DNA from: Nitrosomonas sp.
Lineage (GTDB): Bacteria; Pseudomonadota; Gammaproteobacteria; Burkholderiales; Nitrosomonadaceae
Reading direction: 5' to 3'
Length of the DNA stretch: 41,950 bases
Assembly: GCA_020852475.1 (NCBI GenBank)
Contig: JADZAR010000036.1
Coordinates: forward strand, 1-41,950
The notes beneath the pieces are model-generated. The model was not told the origin of the DNA and did not search any database. It saw only the letters and a program-made list of their open reading frames with translations. A program made the position numbers and the translations under genes. Below are positions 10,385 through 20,996 of the stretch, piece after piece. The stretch's first letter is position 1; each line of letters begins with the position of its first letter.

Positions 10385-11158
10385 ATGACTGAACACACTG
10401 CAAACAACCCACAGGTATCCCTGACAGATCCGCGCTGGCTCGCCACATCACTGGGACAATATATCATCAACAATGAATTTGACTATTTTGATCAACTGGT
10501 AGCCAATATTTTTGGATATAACGCAATACAACTGGGTTTGCCGCACTATGACTTCTTAAGGGCGAATCGCATGCCGCTGAGATTTTCAGCGGGATATGAA
10601 CCGATGGTGGCACTACGAGCGCGGGTGGATCATCTGCCTATATCCAGCGAGAGCATTGACCTTGTCATCATGCCGCATGTGCTTGAATTTAACGCCAACC
10701 CGCATCAGATACTGCGCGAGGTTTACCGTGTTTTAATTCCTGAAGGCCATATTGTTATATCGGGCTTTAATCCTTTCAGCTTGTGGGGACTACACCGACA
10801 TTTCACCTCCAGTCGCAACGAATTTCCCTGGAATGGCAATTTCATTGCATTGTCACGTGTAAAAGACTGGCTAAAATTACTTAATTTTGAAATGAAAGGT
10901 GGCAAGCTGTGCTGCTATACGCCGCCTTTTTCGAAGGAAAACTGGCGCAAACGTTTCAAATTCATGGAAGACGCGGGAGATCGCTGGTGGCCGATTTCGG
11001 GTGGCGTTTATTTTTTACATGCCGTAAAACACAAGCATTGCATGCATCTGATTAAGCCAAGCTGGAAAACCAGTCTGGCCGGAAAAAGAAAAATAGTGGC
11101 CGCGACACAGCGCAGCAAGGACAACTCAGATCGCAACAGAATGATCTTTCCCCAATGA
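10385..11158 (+). CDS. SAM-dependent methyltransferase (type 11-like)
   Basis: [38 protein letters not shown]; gloB/methyltransferase/rnhA/dnaQ order is common in betaproteobacteria. Confidence 0.85.
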   Translation: MTEHTANNPQVSLTDPRWLATSLGQYIINNEFDYFDQLVANIFGYNAIQLGLPHYDFLRANRMPLRFSAGYEPMVALRARVDHLPISSESIDLVIMPHVLEFNANPHQILREVYRVLIPEGHIVISGFNPFSLWGLHRHFTSSRNEFPWNGNFIALSRVKDWLKLLNFEMKGGKLCCYTPPFSKENWRKRFKFMEDAGDRWWPISGGVYFLHAVKHKHCMHLIKPSWKTSLAGKRKIVAATQRSKDNSDRNRMIFPQ

Positions 11159-11625
11159 CTGAAACAAAAAAAGAAAAAATAGTTGAGATATACACTGACG
11201 GCGCGTGTAAAGGTAATCCCGGCATGGGTGGCTGGGGAGCATTGCTTAAGTACAACGGACATGAACAGGAAATCTGCGGCGGCGAACTGCATACGACCAA
11301 CAATCGTATGGAGCTGCTTGCTGTCATTCGCGCGCTGGAAATGTTGAAGCGCCGCTGCAAAGTGCAATTACATACGGATTCTCAATATGTCCATAAAGGC
11401 ATTAGTCAATGGATGCAATCCTGGAAAATACGTGACTGGAAAACAGCAGCTAAAAAACCAGTCAAGAACGCAGATTTATGGCAGATACTGGATCAGCTAT
11501 CCCATCAGCACGATATTCAATGGATCTGGGTACGCGGACATGCCGGCCATGAAGGCAACGAAAGAGCTGACGCGATAGCAAATCGTGGTGTTGCAAAAAT
11601 AATTGCCGAACATTCCAACAAATAA
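11155..11625 (+). CDS. rnhA: Ribonuclease HI
   Basis: [55 protein letters not shown]. Confidence 0.96.
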   Translation: MTETKKEKIVEIYTDGACKGNPGMGGWGALLKYNGHEQEICGGELHTTNNRMELLAVIRALEMLKRRCKVQLHTDSQYVHKGISQWMQSWKIRDWKTAAKKPVKNADLWQILDQLSHQHDIQWIWVRGHAGHEGNERADAIANRGVAKIIAEHSNK

Positions 11626-11650
11626 GTTGAACGATAAATAAATATTTACC

Positions 11651-12361
11651 ATGCGGCAAATTGTACTGGATACGGAAACCACCGGACTGGAACACAAATC
11701 AGGACATCGCATTGTCGAGATCGCGGCGGTTGAGATTCGCAACAGACAGTTGACAGGCAATCATTTTCATCAATACCTGAATCCTGAGCGTGACAGTGAT
11801 CCTGGTGCCTTGCAGGTTCACGGACTGACACGCGCTTTTCTTGAAGACAAACCCAGGTTCAATGAAATCTGCGCATTATTTATTGATTTCATCAGTGATG
11901 CAGAACTGATCATACACAACGCACCATTCGATGTCGGTTTTCTAAATCATGAGCTGGGGCTGGCAAAACGGCAAACGCTGGATACCTATTGCGCTGAAAT
12001 TACCGATACACTTAAGCTGGCTAAAGAGCTTCACCCCGGAAAACGCAACAATCTGGACGCGCTCTGCGAACGTTACAAGGTTGACAACTCCAGGCGGACA
12101 CTGCATGGCGCATTACTGGACGCGGAGCTTCTGGCGGAAGTGTATCTCGCGATGACACGTGGGCAGGAATCACTGCTCATCGATCTTGATCTTTCCAATC
12201 CGATTGACAGTCCGTCGGTTTGTGATATTGGAAGTCTGAACCTGCGCATTTTGCCTGCTTCAACCGCAGAAACAGAACGGCATAATCAGCTTCTGACTCA
12301 TATCGATAAAGAAAGTAATCATCGCTGCATATGGAAGAAACTACAGTCCACAGATAATTAG
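11651..12361 (+). CDS. dnaQ: DNA polymerase III subunit epsilon
   Basis: RQIVLDTETTGL, HNAPFDVGFLNHEL, HGALLDAELLAEVYLAMT. Confidence 0.95.
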   Translation: MRQIVLDTETTGLEHKSGHRIVEIAAVEIRNRQLTGNHFHQYLNPERDSDPGALQVHGLTRAFLEDKPRFNEICALFIDFISDAELIIHNAPFDVGFLNHELGLAKRQTLDTYCAEITDTLKLAKELHPGKRNNLDALCERYKVDNSRRTLHGALLDAELLAEVYLAMTRGQESLLIDLDLSNPIDSPSVCDIGSLNLRILPASTAETERHNQLLTHIDKESNHRCIWKKLQSTDN

Positions 12362-12403
12362 AATCCCCTTGGCTCCCGGCGATTTTTGCTCCAGATACCC
12401 GTT

Positions 12404-13027
12404 TTATTCCCGCCAGCGACCGGCAGAACGTAACTGCTGTTTCAACCCTTGCAGTGGAAAATCCTGGTCATAGGCTTTCTTAGCGAAATGAACCGCTTTT
12501 TCATAGTCTCTTTTTTTTAAATACACCAACCCAAGATTATAAGCCGTCAGTGGATTATCCGGTTCCAGGTCAATGGCAAACAGCAATTGCTCCAGCGCCA
12601 GATCCGGTTTATTGATTTTCAGCAAATGATTGCTGAAAACCAGACGCACCATCGCGTCATCCGGCTTGAAACGTACAGCGCGCTCGAAATAACACAGCGT
12701 TGTAAATCTTGCGCCTTGCGGCTTAGGCGTCCTGTCCCTTATACTTAGCCGGCCCAATGTTTCCAGTGCGCGATGATGGTTAGGAAAAGTACTGAGGACA
12801 AAATCAAGATCGCCACCGAATGTTCCGGTATCGGGCGCAATGAGCTGCTCGACATTCTTTGAGAAATGATGAACTTCGACCGTGTTAAGCAGTGCTCTTT
12901 GTTCGTTTCTATAATCAAAAGGACCCCTGCCGCGATTGCCATCCAGCTCGCCGCAAATGGACGATGCCTGGCTTATCGTTGCGTTGAGCAGAAAAAATGA
13001 AGCGATCAAAAACGAGAAATGTTTCAT
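12404..13027 (-). CDS. TPR-repeat secreted protein
   Basis: Signal peptide; LLFAIDLEPDNPLTAYNLGLVYLKKRDYEKAVHFAKKA TPR motif. Confidence 0.75.
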   Translation of the reverse strand: MKHFSFLIASFFLLNATISQASSICGELDGNRGRGPFDYRNEQRALLNTVEVHHFSKNVEQLIAPDTGTFGGDLDFVLSTFPNHHRALETLGRLSIRDRTPKPQGARFTTLCYFERAVRFKPDDAMVRLVFSNHLLKINKPDLALEQLLFAIDLEPDNPLTAYNLGLVYLKKRDYEKAVHFAKKAYDQDFPLQGLKQQLRSAGRWRE

Positions 13028-13164
13028 AATGTAATCAATATATCTGTTGAAAACGATTGCTTCGCAGTGTTTTTCGCTACTGCGTATATAAGAAATTTTT
13101 CCGGGAAAGGCATAATCTTGCCATCAAATTACATAGACTTACAATCATTAAATAAAGTTTGGAT

Positions 13165-13647
13165 ATGAATAATGATTACAATCCTTTCAAGGCATTTGAA
13201 AAGGATGCGACAAAACTGAAAGAAACATTGACTGATCTTCAGTATCACGTCACGCAGAAGGCTGGAACCGAGCCGCCGTTTCAAAACGAATTCTGGGACA
13301 GCAAGGAAGAAGGCATCTATGTGGATATCGTCTCGGGTGAACCGCTTTTCGCATCAATCCATAAATTTGATTCAGGCACTGGATGGCCAAGTTTTTTTCA
13401 ACCGATTGATGCAAAATACATCCAGCTGAAGAAAGACTATAAGCTTCTGGTGCCACGCGATGAAGTACGCAGCCGGTACGCCGACAGTCATCTCGGACAC
13501 GTGTTCAATGACGGGCCACCACCGACAGGGTTGCGTTACTGCATCAATTCGGCTGCTTTGAAATTCATACCGCGCAACGCACTTCAGGCAACAGGCTATG
13601 GCGAGTTTATCAGTCTTTTCGATGATCATTCCAGACAACAGGAATGA
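13165..13647 (+). CDS. msrB: Peptide-methionine (R)-S-oxide reductase
   Basis: [43 protein letters not shown] at 13165 preferred over the TTG start at 13159. Confidence 0.93.
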   Translation: MNNDYNPFKAFEKDATKLKETLTDLQYHVTQKAGTEPPFQNEFWDSKEEGIYVDIVSGEPLFASIHKFDSGTGWPSFFQPIDAKYIQLKKDYKLLVPRDEVRSRYADSHLGHVFNDGPPPTGLRYCINSAALKFIPRNALQATGYGEFISLFDDHSRQQE

Positions 13648-15095
13648 CTCATCCCGGAACACCATCATCGAATAACAGCCCCCTCGAAACAAGGCTGGAA
13701 GCACTGCTGGCGGAAAAACGGCTGCCGTCACTGGCACACGCAGTCGGGTGTTTCTGCGGCGTATTTTTGATGATTTCATCGGGTTTGTTCATTTTTGAAA
13801 TCAGCCTGCACATCATCATGTTTCTGGCACTGATCTGGATTGTGATTCAGGCATCCTGGCTTGGACATTCGTTTATCATTGTGCGTCAGATGATGAATCA
13901 CGGCATCAGCAAGGCTCTCCCCGCACTGTATATTTTCCTGCTGATCGGCATGGTCATTGCAAGCTACATGCAAAGCGGCACAATCGCAAGCCTGCTCTAT
14001 TACGGGATTGACTGGCTCAGTCCCGTCATTTTCCTGCCCGCCGGACTGATATTGTGCTGCTTTATGTCACTGGCAACCGGCACTTCATGGGGAACGGTGG
14101 GAACACTCGGCGTTGTACTGATGGGCATCGGGGAAACCATGGGCATCCCGTTACCCCTTGTTGCTGGCATGATCATTTCAGGCGCCACATTCGGTGATAA
14201 GCTATCGCCCATATCCGACACGACCAACCTGGCGGCCATGAGCGCGGATACCCCGCTTTACCGCCACATTCATTCCATGCTCTATACCACCGTGCCGACG
14301 TTCCTGATCGTGCTCTGCCTGTTTATCGCGTTCGGGCTCCAGTTTACCGATACGGTATTGCCTCGAACAGATATTGATGAAATCCGCTCCGCGCTGTCAG
14401 GCGCCTATCGGCTCACCCCGTGGATCACACTGCTACCGCTTGCAGCCATGTTCTTTTTGAGCATAAAACGCTATGCGCCTGAAATCAGCATGTCGGCAAG
14501 TGTTCTGCTTGCCGCGCTAATCGCCATTTTGTATCAAGATAAAAACGGTATTGACGTATTGAACGCACTCTGGCTGAATACCGACGGTTCGACAGGTATC
14601 GATAATCTCGACGCATTGCTGGGCCGCGGCGGCATTTACAGCATGGCCTGGACGCTGCTGCTCTCGATCATGGCGCTGGCGCTGGGCGGCATATTGCATC
14701 ATGCCGGTTTTCTGCGCGTTTTGCTGGTGAATATCATCATGCATATCAAACGCATCAGCACCTTGATTGCCACCACAATTACCGCTGGTTTTATCAGCAA
14801 TATCGCCATGGGCGAAGCCTATATCGCTATTATTCTGAACTGCCAGCTGTTTAAAAGCACCTACGAAGAGAAAGCCATTGATAAGGCTGTATTGTCCCGT
14901 TCCGTGGAAGAAGGCGCTACGCTGACTACGGCATTGATACCTTGGACAACGACCGGCACATTCTACGCCGCCACACTGGGCATTGCGACACTGGATTATG
15001 CACCCTATGCCTTGTTGAATCTGTTGAATCCTTTTGTTTCGATCATCATGGCATTACTCGGCTGGGGTATATTAAGAACCACCGCCAGCAGATAA
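13644..15095 (+). CDS. nhaC: Na+/H+ antiporter, NhaC family
   Basis: Polytopic protein; [39 protein letters not shown] overlap with msrB. Confidence 0.85.
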   Translation: MTHPGTPSSNNSPLETRLEALLAEKRLPSLAHAVGCFCGVFLMISSGLFIFEISLHIIMFLALIWIVIQASWLGHSFIIVRQMMNHGISKALPALYIFLLIGMVIASYMQSGTIASLLYYGIDWLSPVIFLPAGLILCCFMSLATGTSWGTVGTLGVVLMGIGETMGIPLPLVAGMIISGATFGDKLSPISDTTNLAAMSADTPLYRHIHSMLYTTVPTFLIVLCLFIAFGLQFTDTVLPRTDIDEIRSALSGAYRLTPWITLLPLAAMFFLSIKRYAPEISMSASVLLAALIAILYQDKNGIDVLNALWLNTDGSTGIDNLDALLGRGGIYSMAWTLLLSIMALALGGILHHAGFLRVLLVNIIMHIKRISTLIATTITAGFISNIAMGEAYIAIILNCQLFKSTYEEKAIDKAVLSRSVEEGATLTTALIPWTTTGTFYAATLGIATLDYAPYALLNLLNPFVSIIMALLGWGILRTTASR

Positions 15096-15136
15096 ACCGT
15101 TTAACACCGATTGGCGCTGCACTAAACGAACGTCTG

Positions 15137-15778
15137 TTAATCCCGCGATTCCAGTCGCGGCGATTTGTTTTGCCGCTCAAACCGGTAAAAAGCGAGCTTT
15201 CCCATCAGGTTAGGCAGAAACCTGATCTGCCGGTCTTGCTGCATAACGCGGCGCTCCAGAATTTTCGCATCGCACTGCTGACAGAAATCCTCAAAATCTC
15301 CGAGCGTGCAAAGATGGATATTCGGTGTGTCGTACCAATGATAAGGCAAGGCTTCCGACACCGGCATATGGCCCCGGATGACCTGCAAACGGTTCTTCCA
15401 GTAACCGAAATTCGGAAAGGAAACAATACCCTCGCGTCCGACGCGCAGCATTTCCCTGATAATTCTTTCGGTATGCCGCATCGCTTGCAGTGTCTGCGAA
15501 AGAATCACATAATCAAATGCGTCATTGGCGAAACCGGAAAGCCCGGTTTCGAGATCGCTTTGAATGACATTAATGCCATTCTTCAGACAACTCAGCACAT
15601 TCCCGTCATCGATATCCACGCCATAACCAAAAATATGGCGCTCCTGTTGCAGATATTTCAATAATGCACCGTCTCCACAACCCAGATCCAGTATTTTGGA
15701 GTCCGCCTTGATCCAGCTGGCGATGGCTGCAAAATCGGGACGTAGTGCAGCCGCTGTTGATGATGTCGTCGTAATCAT
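15137..15778 (-). CDS. metW: Methionine biosynthesis protein MetW
   Basis: SKILDLGCGDGALLKYL, SQTLQAMRHTERIIREMLRVGREGIVSFPNFGYWKNR; next to metX. Confidence 0.93.
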   Translation of the reverse strand: MITTTSSTAAALRPDFAAIASWIKADSKILDLGCGDGALLKYLQQERHIFGYGVDIDDGNVLSCLKNGINVIQSDLETGLSGFANDAFDYVILSQTLQAMRHTERIIREMLRVGREGIVSFPNFGYWKNRLQVIRGHMPVSEALPYHWYDTPNIHLCTLGDFEDFCQQCDAKILERRVMQQDRQIRFLPNLMGKLAFYRFERQNKSPRLESRD

Positions 15779-15792
15779 AATGACTGTATTTA

Positions 15793-16920
15793 CTAAACCT
15801 CGATATTATTCATATAAGCCCGCACCAATTGATGATAATAGACATCATTCATCAGAAATGAGTCATGACCGTGCGCTGAAGTGATCTCCGCGTAACTGAC
15901 ATTGATGTTATTTTTCAGCAACGCCTTAACGATATCCCGCGAGCGTTCCGGCGAGAAGCGCCAGTCCGTCGTGAACGAGAGCACCAGGAAACCGGCTTTG
16001 GCCACTTTAAATGCAGCAGTCAAATCGCCATTATAGGCATGAGCCGGATCAAAATAATCCAGCGCCTTGGTCATCAGCAGATAACTGTTGGCATCAAACA
16101 AATCGCTGAATTTATCGCCTTGGTAACGCAGATACGATTCAATCTCAAACTCGACATCATAACCAAAAGAGAATTTTCCATCCCTCAAGTCGCGTCCGAA
16201 TTTCGTCGCCATCGAATGATCTGAAAGGTAGGTAATATGACCCAGCATACGCGCCAGTCTTAAACCGCGGCGTGGTACTGTATTGTAGGCATAGTAATCA
16301 CCACCATAAAAATCCTGATCAGTCAGAATGGCCTGACGCGCCACATCGTTAAATGCAATATTTTGTGCGGTGAGTTTTGCCGCTGCGGCGATGACAACAG
16401 CGTGACGAACCTTCTCAGGATAATTCAACGTCCATTGCAGCGCCTGCATTCCGCCAAGACTTCCGCCAACCACTGCGGCAAACTGCGCAATACCAAGATG
16501 CTCAGCCAGTTGCGCCTGGGTTTCGACCCAATCTTCCACGGTAACGAGGGGAAATTTGGCACCATAGGGATGGTTTGTCGATGGATCGAGGCTTGCCGGA
16601 CCAGTGGAACCATGACAGCCACCCAGATTGTTGACACCGACAACAAAAAATTTATCTGTATCAATGGGCTTTCCTGGTCCCACCATGTTGTCCCACCATC
16701 CGGTGCTCTTGGGTTTATCTGCATAAATGCCTGCAACATGATGATTTCCCGAAAGCGCGTGACACACCAGTAAAGCATTTGAACGATCAGCGTTCAACCG
16801 GCCATAGGTCTCGTAGACCAGATGATAGCCGTTCAATGTCGAGCCGCTTTTCAGTTCCAGAGGTTTATCGATATGCACGAACTGCGGTGTTACGATACCG
16901 ACGGAGTTTGAATCTTGCAT
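15793..16920 (-). CDS. metX: Homoserine O-acyltransferase MetX
   Basis: [40 protein letters not shown] alpha/beta-hydrolase acyltransferase motifs. Confidence 0.94.
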   Translation of the reverse strand: MQDSNSVGIVTPQFVHIDKPLELKSGSTLNGYHLVYETYGRLNADRSNALLVCHALSGNHHVAGIYADKPKSTGWWDNMVGPGKPIDTDKFFVVGVNNLGGCHGSTGPASLDPSTNHPYGAKFPLVTVEDWVETQAQLAEHLGIAQFAAVVGGSLGGMQALQWTLNYPEKVRHAVVIAAAAKLTAQNIAFNDVARQAILTDQDFYGGDYYAYNTVPRRGLRLARMLGHITYLSDHSMATKFGRDLRDGKFSFGYDVEFEIESYLRYQGDKFSDLFDANSYLLMTKALDYFDPAHAYNGDLTAAFKVAKAGFLVLSFTTDWRFSPERSRDIVKALLKNNINVSYAEITSAHGHDSFLMNDVYYHQLVRAYMNNIEV

Positions 16921-16979
16921 TGAATAATATCGAGAAATTTTCCGCTAAAAAAACATGTGATTATATCGCTAAAAATAAG

Positions 16980-17014
16980 ACAACATCATCACCCTGCCGT
17001 GGCGACGATGTTGT
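16980..17014 (-). terminator. Probable terminator downstream of ptsI
   Basis: On - strand ACAACATCGTC...GATGATGTTGT (one mismatch) followed by CTTATTTTTA. Confidence 0.65.
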
Positions 17015-17016
17015 TA

Positions 17017-18744
17017 TCAACTGTTCAGTTTCCTGAGAAGAAGATGCATTTTCTCTGGATTATCCGCGCGTACAATACGCTGCGCCAAAGGAATAATATC
17101 AGGTAAATTACTTTTCAGTATCTGATTCTTGATGGTCAGCAACTGCGAAGAATACATGGAAAACTGCTGCAACCCCATACCGAGCAACAAGCGCGTAAAC
17201 TGGAGATCGCCCGCCATTTCACCGCAGATTGAAACCGGTTTCCCGACGCGCCCTGACATCTGGATGACTCGCGACACCAGCCATAACACAGCAGGATGAA
17301 AAGGATCGTAAAGATGCGCCACAGTGTCATCCACGCGATCAACAGCCAGCGTGTATTGAATCAGATCGTTGGTGCCAATGGACAAAAAATCCAGCCGTTG
17401 CAGAAAAATTTCCACACTGAGCGCCGCAGCGGGAATCTCGATCATGCCGCCAACCTGTATCTTTTCATCAAAACTGGCCTGTTCGTCGCGCAATGTCTGC
17501 TTGGCATATTCAATCATATGCAGCGCCTGATTGACTTCGTTCAAATTCGACAGCATCGGAATCAGCAGTTTAACGTTGCCGAATTGCGATGCGCGCAATA
17601 TTGCGCGTAACTGCGTCAGAAACATTTGCGGCTCTGACAGGCTCAGGCGGATTGCGCGTAACCCCAATGCCGGATTTGCCGCAAGCTGGGAAACATGTTT
17701 CAAATTCTTATCCGCACCCAGATCAAACGTCCGGATCGTCACCGGCTTGCCGCGCATCTGCGTTGCAACGGTTCGATACGCTTCGAATTGTTCCTCTTCT
17801 CCTGGCAGGTCATCGCGGTTCATGAACAGAAACTCGCTGCGAAACAACCCGATACCGGCAGCGCCGTTTTCCTTGACCTGTTCCAGATCACCGGGTAATT
17901 CTATATTGGCCAGCAAGTCTATGGCTGTTCCATCCAGTGTTACCGCCTTAACACTTTTCAAGCGCCTGAGTTTCTGTTTTTCCAGTTCGAATTGACTCTG
18001 CCGCAGGCGGTATTCATCAAGAACATACTTGTCGGGATTCACGATAATGATCCCCTGACTGCCGTCGACAATCAGACAATCGCCTTCAAGAATCAGCTGA
18101 TGCGCATGATGCAAGGCTACAATAGAAGGAATATTCAGGCTGCGCGCGACAATTGCGGTATGCGATGTCAGGCTGCCCATATCGGTCAGAAAAGCAATGA
18201 ACTGGTGCGGTTTGTATTGCATGATATCGGCAGGACTCAAGTCATGCGCCACCAAGATGTGATCACCCGAGTTTCTGGAAGGTGGCGGGTGATAACCGGG
18301 ATGCCCCAGCAACGCCTTGAGCACCCGATCGACTACCTGCTCCACGTCTGTCCGGCGTTCGCGCAAATAAGCATCATCAATCGCCTCAAACTGTTCCAGC
18401 AAAGCGTTTTTCTGCTGCAACAGCGCCCATTCCGCATTACACTGCGTCTGCGAGATTATAGCGCGCGTCGCTTCTGTCAAAGTTGGATCGTCCAGAATCA
18501 TGTGATGCAATTCGAGAAATGCACTGAATTCCGCCAGCGCAGGCCCGTCTGTCACTGACGAACGCAGTGCCTCAAATTCAGCGCGGACCGCGGCGAATGC
18601 ATTGTCCAGGCGCTTAATCTCGGCATCGATCTGATTCCTGGGTATCAAATAGTGCATGACTTCCAGCGTCGCGGATGCCGTCATATGCGCATGTCCTATC
18701 GCGATACCGCTGGATACGGCAATACCGTACAGGATGAAACTCAT
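17017..18744 (-). CDS. ptsI: Phosphoenolpyruvate-protein phosphotransferase (PTS enzyme I)
   Basis: TDMGSLTSHTAIVARSLNIPSIV phospho-His region, GIGLFRSEFLFM, IGTNDLIQYTLAVDR. Confidence 0.95.
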   Translation of the reverse strand: MSFILYGIAVSSGIAIGHAHMTASATLEVMHYLIPRNQIDAEIKRLDNAFAAVRAEFEALRSSVTDGPALAEFSAFLELHHMILDDPTLTEATRAIISQTQCNAEWALLQQKNALLEQFEAIDDAYLRERRTDVEQVVDRVLKALLGHPGYHPPPSRNSGDHILVAHDLSPADIMQYKPHQFIAFLTDMGSLTSHTAIVARSLNIPSIVALHHAHQLILEGDCLIVDGSQGIIIVNPDKYVLDEYRLRQSQFELEKQKLRRLKSVKAVTLDGTAIDLLANIELPGDLEQVKENGAAGIGLFRSEFLFMNRDDLPGEEEQFEAYRTVATQMRGKPVTIRTFDLGADKNLKHVSQLAANPALGLRAIRLSLSEPQMFLTQLRAILRASQFGNVKLLIPMLSNLNEVNQALHMIEYAKQTLRDEQASFDEKIQVGGMIEIPAAALSVEIFLQRLDFLSIGTNDLIQYTLAVDRVDDTVAHLYDPFHPAVLWLVSRVIQMSGRVGKPVSICGEMAGDLQFTRLLLGMGLQQFSMYSSQLLTIKNQILKSNLPDIIPLAQRIVRADNPEKMHLLLRKLNS

Positions 18745-19010
18745 TCACCTTCCTCGAAATAATTGTCAATCAATGCCACCAGCGCATGCATCGCTTCATT
18801 TTCGTCATCGCCATCGGTTTCAATGCGCAACTGAGTTCCCTTGCTGGCGGCCAGCGTCATGACACCCATGATGCTTTTGGCATTGACGCGCCGGTTATTG
18901 CCGGAAATCCAGACCTCGCATTTGTATTGACTGGCCAGTTTAGTCAGCTTGGCGGATGCGCGTGCGTGCAATCCCAGTTTATTGATAATTTCGACTTCTC
19001 TAAGCTGCAT
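18741..19010 (-). CDS. ptsH: Phosphocarrier protein HPr
   Basis: NKLGLHARASAKLTKLA, NAKSIMGVMTLAASKGT. Start at MQLREVEI; upstream ORF extension overlaps EIIA. Confidence 0.93.
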   Translation of the reverse strand: MQLREVEIINKLGLHARASAKLTKLASQYKCEVWISGNNRRVNAKSIMGVMTLAASKGTQLRIETDGDDENEAMHALVALIDNYFEEGE

Positions 19011-19404
19011 GATCGGTAACCTCGGGAATAACGATGATGCCGTTTTTTCCGCCGCCCAGCGCCTTCTCAACAACCGTGGACAACGTTTCATTACGGTAGG
19101 TCAGCGCCCTGACCAGCATGGGCAGATTGACGCCGGTAATACAGGCAACCCGATTGGCTTCTGTCAATCTTGTCGCAATATTGCACGGCGTCGCGCCAAG
19201 GATATCGCACAGCACCAGGACACCGTCACCGGCATCAAGCTGACGCACAGTTTCGCGCATATCAACCAGAACATCATCGGGATTGTCTGCTGCAAAAACA
19301 CCCAGATGCATCAGCCGTTCCGGTTTCTCAGCCACGACATGACATGCGCAGCGAATCAGATGTTCGCCAAGATGTTCATGCGTGACAATCAGTATTCCGA
19401 TCAT
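19000..19404 (-). CDS. PTS EIIA component, mannose/sorbose (ManX-type) family
   Basis: MIGILIVTHEHLGEHLI, VLCDILGATPCNIA. Confidence 0.88.
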   Translation of the reverse strand: MIGILIVTHEHLGEHLIRCACHVVAEKPERLMHLGVFAADNPDDVLVDMRETVRQLDAGDGVLVLCDILGATPCNIATRLTEANRVACITGVNLPMLVRALTYRNETLSTVVEKALGGGKNGIIVIPEVTDHAA

Positions 19405-19456
19405 GTTGTATTTTCCTGGGTGCTAAAAAAATGAATGTATCAAACAGACTGAGAAT

Positions 19457-20974
19457 TTACGGTATCTTTCGCCGCGCGGAAACGGCAGAGATCCAACCCA
19501 AACATAATAGCAAAACAGCCAGTCCCAATACCAGATAGTTTCCCGTTAGCACATAAAGTGTTGCGCCACTGAAACCCTGTACGATGCCATGCAATCCGGC
19601 GGTAGTGAACACTTCAAGCTGATCAAGAATTTTTCCGCGCTCATCGATAATCGCAGTCACGCCGGTATTCGTCGACCGCAACATGTAGCGTCCGGCTTCC
19701 AGTGCACGCATTTGTGATATCTGCAAATGCTGATGCGGCCCGATTGAACGGCCGAACCAGGCATCGTTGCTGACGTTAACCAACAAAGTCGCCTGCGGCA
19801 GCTGAGTGATGATTTCTTCTCCAAAAACATCCTCATAGCAGATATTCACGGCAACCTGCTGTCCCGCCAGCTGCATCGGCTGCTGATCGCCACCACCACG
19901 CGAAAAATCGGATAACGGAATATGGAGCAGGGTAATAATCCAGCCAAAAACAGGTTTGAGCGGAATGAATTCACCGAATGGCACCAGATGATTCTTGCGG
20001 TACACCTGCTCGGGAGAAACGCCGAAACTGAACATGCTGTTATAGTACGTATCGATGCCATTAGTCGCATGCTCAGCCAGACCAATAAGCACATCGCCAT
20101 TGTTTTCCCGCGCATGCTCGGCCAGATAGCCCAGATAATTCGGCGGAACCGCGTCATTAAAGAGCGGAATGGAAATTTCCGGCGTGACGATCAATCGGCT
20201 TTCGCTCTCCAGAATCAATTCGGCATAAGTCCGCATGGTTTTCTCGACATGATCTTCACGCCATTTCAGATCCTGTTCGATATTGCCCTGCAGGAGACTG
20301 ACGGTTAGCGGCTCGCCAACCGGTTCGACCCAGTTGATCGACTGCAGCCCCCATCCTCCCAGCCAGATGACACCAAGAAGCAGACCCATCCGTCCCGCCG
20401 CAGCAACATTTGCCAACCACAAGCCCAGCAGCGCCGCACTCAGCACCAGAATCAACGAAACGCCATACACACCGAATACCGGCGCATACCCCGCTAATGG
20501 GCTATCAGGCGCCTGGGAATAACCAAGCGCTAGCCATGGAAAGCCGGTAAACAGAGTGCCGCGCAACCATTCGGTGAGCATCCAGGCGGCCGCGAGCGCC
20601 AGTGCCCAGACATAGGGTGAAGCCGCCCGCATGCGGAAAGCCAGCCAGCCACATAATGCCGGATACAACGAAAGATAGGCACAGAGCAGGATCAAAGCAA
20701 AAGCCGCCAGCGCAGGCGGCATAGCGCCGAAATCATGCAGACTCACATACAGCCAGGTCACACCGGCGCCAAACAGGCCCATGCCATACGCGAACCCCAG
20801 CCAGGTAGATTGCGCGGCAGTCGCGCATCGGCGCCAGAATAGAAAAAGCAACGCCAGCGTAAACAGCGGCACCGGAAACCAGTAAAAAGGCGCAAAACCG
20901 GAAACGGTCAGCATGCCCAGAAAAAGGGCCAGCATGTAGCGCATGGGAGTGTCAGGCAGTCGGGCGGCGCGCAT
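19457..20974 (-). CDS. lnt: Apolipoprotein N-acyltransferase
   Basis: N-terminal TM region plus nitrilase domain: VTPEISIPLF, YRKNHLVPFGEFIP, NICYEDVFGE, NVSNDAWFGRSIGPHQHLQISQMRALE. Confidence 0.94.
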   Translation of the reverse strand: MRAARLPDTPMRYMLALFLGMLTVSGFAPFYWFPVPLFTLALLFLFWRRCATAAQSTWLGFAYGMGLFGAGVTWLYVSLHDFGAMPPALAAFALILLCAYLSLYPALCGWLAFRMRAASPYVWALALAAAWMLTEWLRGTLFTGFPWLALGYSQAPDSPLAGYAPVFGVYGVSLILVLSAALLGLWLANVAAAGRMGLLLGVIWLGGWGLQSINWVEPVGEPLTVSLLQGNIEQDLKWREDHVEKTMRTYAELILESESRLIVTPEISIPLFNDAVPPNYLGYLAEHARENNGDVLIGLAEHATNGIDTYYNSMFSFGVSPEQVYRKNHLVPFGEFIPLKPVFGWIITLLHIPLSDFSRGGGDQQPMQLAGQQVAVNICYEDVFGEEIITQLPQATLLVNVSNDAWFGRSIGPHQHLQISQMRALEAGRYMLRSTNTGVTAIIDERGKILDQLEVFTTAGLHGIVQGFSGATLYVLTGNYLVLGLAVLLLCLGWISAVSARRKIP

Positions 20975-20996
20975 AATGAAAATCGCTCAAACAGAA

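Noticed and set aside
14942-15664. 240-aa + strand ORF
   Set aside because: Antisense to metW and overlaps nhaC; metW is clearly recognisable.
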